In this document: positions 58,227 to 64,000 of the stretch, piece after piece
How positions within the stretch are numbered: position 1 is the first letter of the stretch
How the letters are laid out: each line of letters starts with the position of its first letter
DNA from: Alkalibacterium pelagium
Lineage (GTDB): Bacteria > Bacillota > Bacilli > Lactobacillales > Carnobacteriaceae_A
Length of the DNA: 64,000 bases
Direction of reading: 5' to 3'
Assembly (NCBI RefSeq): GCF_900109325.1
Contig: NZ_FNZU01000004.1
Coordinates: 124,001 to 188,000 of the forward strand
The notes under the pieces: generated by a model
The model's database searches: none
What the model was told of the DNA's origin: nothing
The model's input: the letters and a program-made list of their open reading frames with translations, nothing else
Program-made: the position numbers and the translations under genes

Positions 58227-59855
58227 TTACGCTTCATATAAAGCAGCGACTTGTTTCTGAGCGTCTTTATTTTCAAGGAATTCATCGTAAGTGGTTTCCG
58301 CACGGTCGACGACGCCATTTGGTGTCAGTTCAATGATGCGGTTGGCTACTGTCTGAATGAACTGGTGGTCATGTGAACCGAACAGGACAGACCCTTTGAA
58401 ATCGATCAACCCGTTGTTCAGTGAGGTGATGGATTCCAGATCCAGGTGATTGGTCGGATCATCCAGAACCAGAACGTTCGCCTTGCTCAGCATCAGCTTG
58501 GACAGCATGCAGCGGACTTTTTCTCCACCGGACAGCACGTTGACTTCTTTCAGCACTTCTTCACCGGAGAACAGCATGCGTCCCAGGAAGCTGCGCAGGA
58601 ATGTATTATCGTTTTCCTCTTTGGAAGCATACTGACGCAGCCAGTCAAGAATAGTCATTGAGCTGTTGTTGAACTCACTTGACGAATCTTTCGGCAGGTA
58701 AGCCTGTGAAGTCGTGATTCCCCACTGGAATGACCCAGTATCAGGTTCCATTTCACCCGTGATAATTTTGAATAAAGTTGTAATGGCGACATCGTTACGG
58801 CTGACAAATGCCACTTTATCGTCACGGCCCAGATTGAAGGAAATATTACTTAAGACTTGTTTTCCATCAATTGTTTTAGACAGATTTTCTACACGGAGCA
58901 AGTCGTTTCCGATTTCACGCTCAGGTTTGAATCCGACAAATGGATAGCGGCGTGAAGACGGCTGAATGTCATCCAGAGTGATCTTATCCAGCATTTTCTT
59001 ACGAGATGTTGCCTGCTTGGATTTCGATGCATTGGCACTGAATCGTGCAATAAAGGCCTCAAGTTCTTTGATTTTCTCTTCTTTTTTACTGTTCTGGTCA
59101 GCCTGCAGCTTGGCAGCCAGCTGACTTGATTCAAGCCAGAAATCATAGTTTCCGACGAAGAGCTTGATCTTACCGAAGTCCACATCGACCATGTGTGTAC
59201 AGACCTTGTTCAGGAAATGACGGTCGTGGGAAACGACAATAACTGTATTTTCAAAATTGATCAGGAATTCTTCCAGCCAGATAATGGACTGCGTGTCGAG
59301 TCCGTTAGTCGGCTCATCTAAAAGCAGGACATCGGGCTGACCGAATAGAGCTTGAGCCAGAAGGACTTTCACTTTCTGTCCGGCTGTCAGTTCGCTCATC
59401 TTCTGGCTATGCAGATTTTCAGGAATACCCAGACCCTGTAGCAGAGTAGTGGCTTCAGGTTCAGCTTCCCAACCGTTCAGTTCAGCAAATTCACCTTCAA
59501 GTTCCGCCACTTTGATGCCGTCTTCGTCAGAGAAGTCCGGCTTCATGTAGATATCGTTCTTTTCCTGAATAATGGCATACAGACGTTCGTGACCCATGAT
59601 GACTGTGTCGATAACCGTATAGTCTTCGTAGTCAAAATGGTTCTGCTTCAAGACAGCCATACGCTGGTCATTTGGCATAGAAACGTCACCAGTCGTTGGA
59701 GAAACTTCTCCAGATAAGATTTTAAGGAAGGTCGATTTACCGGCACCGTTCGCACCGATAACGCCATAGCAATTGTCATTTGTGAATTTTAAATTGACGT
59801 CTTCAAACAGTTTTCTGTCTGAAAAGCGCAAGCTTACATCTGTTACTGTAATCAT
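58227..59855 (-). CDS. ABC-F family ribosome-associated ATPase (YkpA/YbiT-like)
   Basis: 542 residues, two ABC modules, no membrane domain. Module 1: Walker A GANGAGKSTFLKIL (about 34), signature LTAGQKVKVLLAQAL, Walker B LLLDEPTNGLD. The inter-domain linker (about 240-305) is Lys-rich. Module 2: signature LSGGEKVRCMLSKL and VLVLDDPTNHLD, but the P-loop reads SRNDVAITTLFKI in place of GxNGxGKTT, so the second site appears unable to bind ATP in the standard way. ABC-F proteins act at the ribosomal E site; this branch is mostly housekeeping rather than drug-resistance. CGAGGC precedes the ATG at some distance. Confidence 0.9.
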   Translation of the reverse strand: MITVTDVSLRFSDRKLFEDVNLKFTNDNCYGVIGANGAGKSTFLKILSGEVSPTTGDVSMPNDQRMAVLKQNHFDYEDYTVIDTVIMGHERLYAIIQEKNDIYMKPDFSDEDGIKVAELEGEFAELNGWEAEPEATTLLQGLGIPENLHSQKMSELTAGQKVKVLLAQALFGQPDVLLLDEPTNGLDTQSIIWLEEFLINFENTVIVVSHDRHFLNKVCTHMVDVDFGKIKLFVGNYDFWLESSQLAAKLQADQNSKKEEKIKELEAFIARFSANASKSKQATSRKKMLDKITLDDIQPSSRRYPFVGFKPEREIGNDLLRVENLSKTIDGKQVLSNISFNLGRDDKVAFVSRNDVAITTLFKIITGEMEPDTGSFQWGITTSQAYLPKDSSSEFNNSSMTILDWLRQYASKEENDNTFLRSFLGRMLFSGEEVLKEVNVLSGGEKVRCMLSKLMLSKANVLVLDDPTNHLDLESITSLNNGLIDFKGSVLFGSHDHQFIQTVANRIIELTPNGVVDRAETTYDEFLENKDAQKQVAALYEA

Positions 59856-60163
59856 TAAATATTTGCCTCGTTTCTTTTGTACTCTATATTCTCAATAAGT
59901 CATTAGGTTTTATTATACCTACTTTTTAGAAAAATGCACTGGTTTAAAGGGTTATTCTTTTCTTTCTGAGAAAAAAAGACAAAGCGAGTTCAAATTCTTC
60001 CTATATCATGGCTCGTGAGTTATAATAAATAACGTTACAAAATTAGTTCGAATTAGGAATAGTGACCCTCAACGGTCGTGTTAACAAAGCAGTAATCCGA
60101 CGATTATAATTTTATTAAAAATATGAGGCGTTATATAACGCCCTTTAAAAAGGAGATAAAGGT
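59856..60163. promoter_or_regulatory. Intergenic region with a perfect 16-bp palindrome
   Basis: GGCGTTATATAACGCC (60127-60142) lies just before the ribosome site of the PAS-MCP gene. It could be an operator, or a terminator-like hairpin (CTTTAAAA follows). No other clear signal lies in these 308 bases. Confidence 0.45.
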
Positions 60164-61084
60164 GTGGAGTATGTTGGAGAGGTAAAAGCACATTCTATTT
60201 ACGATGAGGTGCTGGTCAAGGCGCTGGAGGACAATTTGGCCATTGTCAGATTTGATACAAACAAACGAGTCACATATGTTAACGATAATTTTGCACACGC
60301 CCTCAAATATAGAAAAGAGGATGTGCTTGGTAAAGAACATAAGACGTTCTGTTTTCCTGATTTCTATAATTCCCCTGACTATGTAGAACTCTGGAATAAC
60401 CTGCTTAATGGCGTAAGCTTCCAGGATAAAATCATGCGTAAAAATGCTTATGGAGAGGTAATTTGGCTTGAAGCTACATACTTTCCAATCTATGATGCTC
60501 TTGGAAATAGAGTCATCGGGGTGTCAAAGGTTGCGACGGATATAACAGAAAGGCAGTTAAAAATTGAAGCTGTGACCCAAGAATTACTGGAGCTATCCAA
60601 GAGCATGGCTGTGTCTTCGAGAAACGGGATTTCAAAAGGAGAAGATCTGCTTGAAAAAAGTAAGGCCATGATCAGAGAATCTAATGACAGTACAGAGAAC
60701 TTGAGCGAACTACTCAAAAAGAATGAATCGGTCAAGAGTATTGTTAAAACGATTCAGGATATTGCATCTCAAACTAATCTTCTGGCACTGAATGCCTCTA
60801 TAGAGGCTGCACGTTCGGGCAAGTATGGGTTAGGATTTGGGGTCATTGCTGAGGAGGTCAAGCGGCTGTCCAAACAAGTTCATGAATCTGCAGAAAATAT
60901 AAAACTTGATGTTCAGGCAGTCACAAATAACATCGATCTGGTTGTAGATGGGAATACACATCTCAAGGAGCATATTGAACAAAGTGAAAAAGAAATTCAT
61001 GTAGCGATCTCTGAATTTAATGGGATCGCTGCTGAATCTGATAAAATAAGCAGACAGGCAGACGAATTAGACACTATAATCTGA
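60164..61084 (+). CDS. Soluble PAS-MCP signalling protein
   Basis: 306 residues without membrane helices. A PAS domain covers about 15-130 (DNLAIVRFDTNKRVTYVNDN; VTDITERQ-like end). A shortened methyl-accepting-type signalling hairpin covers about 150-300, with tip SQTNLLALNASIEAARSGKY and GFGVIAEEVKRLS. Such cytosolic chemoreceptor-like proteins also serve non-chemotactic sensing. No che gene is present in the window. The start is GTG with AAGGAG upstream. The hairpin is shorter than in full chemoreceptors, so a partner receptor or atypical role is possible. Confidence 0.85.
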   Translation: MEYVGEVKAHSIYDEVLVKALEDNLAIVRFDTNKRVTYVNDNFAHALKYRKEDVLGKEHKTFCFPDFYNSPDYVELWNNLLNGVSFQDKIMRKNAYGEVIWLEATYFPIYDALGNRVIGVSKVATDITERQLKIEAVTQELLELSKSMAVSSRNGISKGEDLLEKSKAMIRESNDSTENLSELLKKNESVKSIVKTIQDIASQTNLLALNASIEAARSGKYGLGFGVIAEEVKRLSKQVHESAENIKLDVQAVTNNIDLVVDGNTHLKEHIEQSEKEIHVAISEFNGIAAESDKISRQADELDTII

Positions 61085-61093
61085 CACATCAAA

Positions 61094-61124
61094 AGGTCCT
61101 ACCCAAGTAAAATGGATAGGACCT
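61094..61124. terminator. Terminator between the PAS-MCP and chromate transporter genes
   Basis: AGGTCCTA (61094-61101) pairs with TAGGACCT (61117-61124); A/T-rich flanks lie on both sides. Confidence 0.6.
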
Positions 61125-61155
61125 ATTAATAGTGCTGCAATTCAAGTTCAAGCGT

Positions 61156-62343
61156 TCAGGAGACAATAAAGCCCAAAAGAATAACTGTCCCCACAATGAC
61201 AGGCACCGGAACTTTCTTAGTGTATAGTAGAACGAGTGTAAACAGCGTCACAAGCAAATTGTCCCAGGTCGCCCCGCTCTGCTGGGTGAGGATGACAGCC
61301 GCAACAGCGATCAGTCCTCCTGCAACAGCAGTCACTCCTTTCAGAGCGACGCGGAAGCCTTTGACCAGTTTAAGTCTTTCCCACATCGGATAAACGAAAT
61401 AAATCAGAAGGACACCGGGCAGGAAAATCCCGATCCCGCCGGCAAGTGCACCAAGAATCTGTGTCAGCACGGTCGGATTCTGGACAGCCATCCCGCCAGC
61501 ATAGGCGCTGAAGCTGAACATCGGACCAGGCATACCCTGAACGAGACCGTACCCAGTCAGAAACTGGTCGCTGCTCATGAATGCATTGACATCAACAAGT
61601 TCGGTGTACATTAGAGGAATGACGACTTGACCGCCACCAACCACTAAGTATCCGTAACGATAAAAGCGTTCAAACAAGCTGACGAACTGATTTTCAAACA
61701 GAAAGGCAGCAAGCAGGCTTCCTAAAGTAAAGAAAATGAACAAGGCCATATATTTATATGGAGGATTCAGTTTAACTTTATACCACAGATCTTTCTCGCG
61801 CGTAATCGACAGGGTGACCAGTCCACCGATCAAGAAGACCAATGGAAAAATCCAGGCCGATCGTATAAAGTAAGTGGTTATCGCTCCAAATAGGAACAGA
61901 ACAAGCGTCAATTTATCGTAGACGACCTTCTTCCCGATTTTGTACGCAGCCAATATGATGAAGCCGACCGCCATCGGTCCGACATAGCGGAGCACGTCCG
62001 GCGAGATGTTCCAGACATCCAGAAACTGGTACAGGAAGGATAAGGTAGTCATGATTGCCAGTGCAGGCAGAGCCCATACAAGCATCGTCAGCAGTGCAAG
62101 GAGCGGTCCGCCCATTTTATATCCGATGGCGATGATCGTCTGTGTACTGCTCGGACCTGGAAGAAAGGCACACAAAGCCATCAGTTCCACAATATCTTCC
62201 TCAGTCAAATACTCTTTTTTCAGTACCATCTGGTCTGTAAAGACACCGTAGTGTGCTTCAGGTCCACCGAATGCACCCAGCGAGCAGACCAGAACATCTT
62301 TTAGGAATGTCGACCAGGGCACGTTCTTTTTCATTTCACTCAA
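61156..62343 (-). CDS. chrA: Chromate transporter, CHR family (two-domain form)
   Basis: 395 residues with about ten to twelve membrane helices in two homologous halves. Each half carries the CHR motif: FGGPEAHYGVF near 26 with CAFLPGPSSTQ near 60, and YLVVGGGQVVIPLMYTE with GLVQGMPGPMFSFSA in the second. The family mediates chromate efflux in some bacteria; other members have different or unknown substrates. The start is TTG (minus strand) with GAGGGGG seven bases upstream, better than the ATG three codons later. It is divergent from the cadD-type gene. Confidence 0.85.
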   Translation of the reverse strand: MSEMKKNVPWSTFLKDVLVCSLGAFGGPEAHYGVFTDQMVLKKEYLTEEDIVELMALCAFLPGPSSTQTIIAIGYKMGGPLLALLTMLVWALPALAIMTTLSFLYQFLDVWNISPDVLRYVGPMAVGFIILAAYKIGKKVVYDKLTLVLFLFGAITTYFIRSAWIFPLVFLIGGLVTLSITREKDLWYKVKLNPPYKYMALFIFFTLGSLLAAFLFENQFVSLFERFYRYGYLVVGGGQVVIPLMYTELVDVNAFMSSDQFLTGYGLVQGMPGPMFSFSAYAGGMAVQNPTVLTQILGALAGGIGIFLPGVLLIYFVYPMWERLKLVKGFRVALKGVTAVAGGLIAVAAVILTQQSGATWDNLLVTLFTLVLLYTKKVPVPVIVGTVILLGFIVS

Positions 62344-62438
62344 ATTAATTCCCCCTCAACTAGCTCTTATCAGTATAATAAAAAAGCTCCCTTAATAGAA
62401 TAGACTATTCAATAATTGACATACTTTTTACATGAGCC

Positions 62439-62459
62439 GGCGTTACTGTAGCTAACGGC
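62439..62459. promoter_or_regulatory. Inverted repeat between the chrA and cadD-like genes
   Basis: GGCGTTA-CTGTAGC-TAACGGC, imperfect, in the 166-base divergent region. It may be an operator; no metal-regulator gene is adjacent. Confidence 0.3.
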
Positions 62460-62509
62460 ATCTGTAACTGATAAACTGAATAAAACGATTTGAAACTGAG
62501 GTGAGCAGA

Positions 62510-63118
62510 ATGGGTGAAGCACTTGTGACAGCGATCTTATCGTATATAGGAACCAGTATTGATCATATTATCGTAATGGTTCTGTTGTTCAGCCGGACTG
62601 ACCACAGTAAAAGGGAGTATATCGGTATCATATCTGCCGTTTTCACAGGCTTTACTGTGATTATCCTGATCAGTCTGATGGCTCGTTTCGGTCTGCAGTT
62701 CGTCCGGCAGGAATGGATCGGATTTCTTGGGCTGATTCCTATTGGCCTGGGGGTACGTGTCTTCTTCAGACCGGCTGATGATGAAAAAGAAGCTGAAGAA
62801 AAAATATCCGTTTCTTTTTCCAGACATTCCAAACCCTTTGTCGGAGTGTTCTTCCTGATGCTGGCGTTCGGCGGAGATAATTTAGGGGTATACATTCCTC
62901 TATTTGCCTCGATCGACTGGTATCAGCTGGTTCTGACGCTGATTGTATATTACGCTCTATCGGGAGTCATGCTTGGAGCTGCTTATAAAATATCAGAAGT
63001 GAGACGGATCAACGTGTTTATTGAAAAGTATGAGCGGTGGATTGTATCTCTAGTCTTTATCGCCCTGGGACTGTATATTATGGTGGAAAATGAGGCAGTC
63101 GGATGGCTGTTCAGCTAG
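62510..63118 (+). CDS. cadD: CadD-family cadmium resistance transporter
   Basis: 202 residues with five to six helices. CadD signatures: SYIGTSIDHIIVMVLLFSR at the start, GFLGLIPIGLGVRVFF, and FLMLAFGGDNLGVYIPLFA. These proteins confer cadmium tolerance and may export cations; some members act differently. ATG at 62510 is set by GAGGTGA at 62496-62502. No adjacent cadX-type regulator is present. Confidence 0.85.
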   Translation: MGEALVTAILSYIGTSIDHIIVMVLLFSRTDHSKREYIGIISAVFTGFTVIILISLMARFGLQFVRQEWIGFLGLIPIGLGVRVFFRPADDEKEAEEKISVSFSRHSKPFVGVFFLMLAFGGDNLGVYIPLFASIDWYQLVLTLIVYYALSGVMLGAAYKISEVRRINVFIEKYERWIVSLVFIALGLYIMVENEAVGWLFS

Positions 63119-63241
63119 TCCCTATCCTTTACACAATATTTACACAAAGGCAAAAAAACTTTGATAGCCAGCTATAAGGGCATCTGTTAAACTAAAAAGG
63201 AGACTTAAGTTGGATTTTCATGCACTTTAAGGAGGAAACAA

Positions 63242-64000
63242 ATGAAGATAGTAGTGATTGGATCGGTTGCAGCTGGGACATCTGTTGCCGCAAAAGCGAG
63301 ACGAAATGATGAAACGGCTGAGATTGTCGTATATGAATCTGGAGAAGATATTTCTTACTCAGTCTGCGGGATGCCATATTTTTTAGGTGGAGAAGTCGAC
63401 TCAGTGGACACGCTCATCCCAAGAAATACTCAGTGGTTCAAGAAACGATTTGATTTCGATATCCATACAGACCACCATGTCAAAGCAATCCATCCTTCAG
63501 TAAAAGAAATTGAAGTGTACAATAAAAAAGAAGGCAAGGGGTTCCGTGAAACGTTCGACAAACTGGTTCTGGCGACAGGGTCATATTCACTTGCGCCTTC
63601 TCCGTTCAGCCTGGATACGTACAGCAATATTTTTCATGTGAAGTCGATGGCTGACACGAAAGCTATTGATGCTTACATGAACCAGAATGACATTAAACAC
63701 GTGACGGTTGTCGGGTCAGGGTTTATCGGTCTGGAAATGACGGAACAGCTGACAGAAAAAGGAATGACCGTGGCAGTAGTCGAACTGGCGTCTCAGGTCT
63801 TTCCTAAAATCGATCCGGATATGGCTTATCATATTGAAAAGAAACTCAAAGACAAAGGCGTTAAGCTGCATTTGAATGATAAAGTTCAGACAATAGAGGG
63901 CAGCGGAAAGGCGACCGTGCTGAAGACTGATAAAGGCGTAGATATTGAGACAGATATGGTCATCCTGGCTGTCGGTGTCCGTCCGAACACGTTCCTGACT
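63242..64000 (+). CDS. CoA-disulfide reductase/NADH oxidase family flavoprotein (partial)
   Basis: The first 253 residues are visible; the gene continues past the window. The FAD-binding start is VVIGSVAAGTSVAAKARRN. The single redox Cys42 lies in SYSVCGMPYFLGG, as in NADH oxidase (Nox), NADH peroxidase and CoA-disulfide reductase. The NAD-binding glycine motif is VTVVGSGFIGLEMTEQL near 157. Which of the three activities applies cannot be decided without the C-terminal half. AAGGAGG precedes the ATG. Confidence 0.88.
   Translation, partial: MKIVVIGSVAAGTSVAAKARRNDETAEIVVYESGEDISYSVCGMPYFLGGEVDSVDTLIPRNTQWFKKRFDFDIHTDHHVKAIHPSVKEIEVYNKKEGKGFRETFDKLVLATGSYSLAPSPFSLDTYSNIFHVKSMADTKAIDAYMNQNDIKHVTVVGSGFIGLEMTEQLTEKGMTVAVVELASQVFPKIDPDMAYHIEKKLKDKGVKLHLNDKVQTIEGSGKATVLKTDKGVDIETDMVILAVGVRPNTFLT

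Overview
The window reads as a chromosomal segment of a low-GC Gram-positive bacterium of the Lactobacillales, probably a Carnobacteriaceae member (Alkalibacterium/Marinilactibacillus-like). The pointers are a mevalonate-pathway HMG-CoA reductase, a large phosphoketolase, strong AGGAGG ribosome sites, Firmicute intrinsic terminators and many acidic proteins. The genus is an inference; no rRNA is present.

Region 1 (1-17.9 kb) is a plant-polysaccharide utilisation locus. It holds the tail of an upstream gene, a GH3 glycosidase whose last domain lies in the -1 frame, an intact cytosolic GH5 endo-glycanase, a decayed secreted GH5 paralogue, a GntR/HutC repressor, a CE7 acetyl esterase, a GH36 alpha-galactosidase, a three-component sugar ABC importer, a YesL/DUF624 membrane protein and two GH1 glycosidases. 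Endo-glycanase, alpha-galactosidase, acetyl esterase and beta-glycosidases with one importer would suit acetylated, galactose-branched beta-glycan oligosaccharides such as galactoglucomannan (inference). Similar promoters with a GTATATA element precede the esterase gene and the importer, and a near-consensus cre site lies just before the importer.

Region 2 (18.0-32.2 kb): after mvaA, a tRNA-Val gene is occupied by a 12.6 kb integrated element bounded by a perfect 17-bp repeat of the tRNA 3' end. It has the architecture of a phage satellite (PICI-like): leftward integrase and repressor, a two-operator switch, Cro-like, excisionase-like and DUF771 proteins, a replisome organiser and a DnaC-type loader. 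No capsid, portal, terminase, baseplate or lysis gene is visible. It nevertheless carries a complete tail tape measure protein with a chaperone-like gene and two tandem ArpU-type late regulators, plus iteron-like and hairpin-rich non-coding DNA. This is the most unusual system in the window.

Region 3 (32.2-43 kb): a non-coding tandem array of nine 52-bp hairpin-forming units, a small immunity-like protein, an aldo/keto reductase, an Ltp-type lipoprotein (the family of phage superinfection-exclusion proteins that act on tape measure proteins), a peptide ABC importer with a fused double ATPase, a membrane-anchored XRE regulator and a FlaR-like nucleotide kinase.

Region 4 (43-64 kb) is ordinary chromosome: phosphoketolase, a DUF898 protein, a Rieske-type FAD oxidoreductase, an SRAP peptidase, a VOC protein, PRPP synthetase, a PfkB kinase, Hsp20, cysteine synthase, a PspA/TPM pair, an arsRDA operon without a pump gene, an ABC-F ATPase, a soluble PAS-MCP protein, a chromate transporter, a CadD-type transporter and the start of a CoA-disulfide reductase/NADH oxidase.
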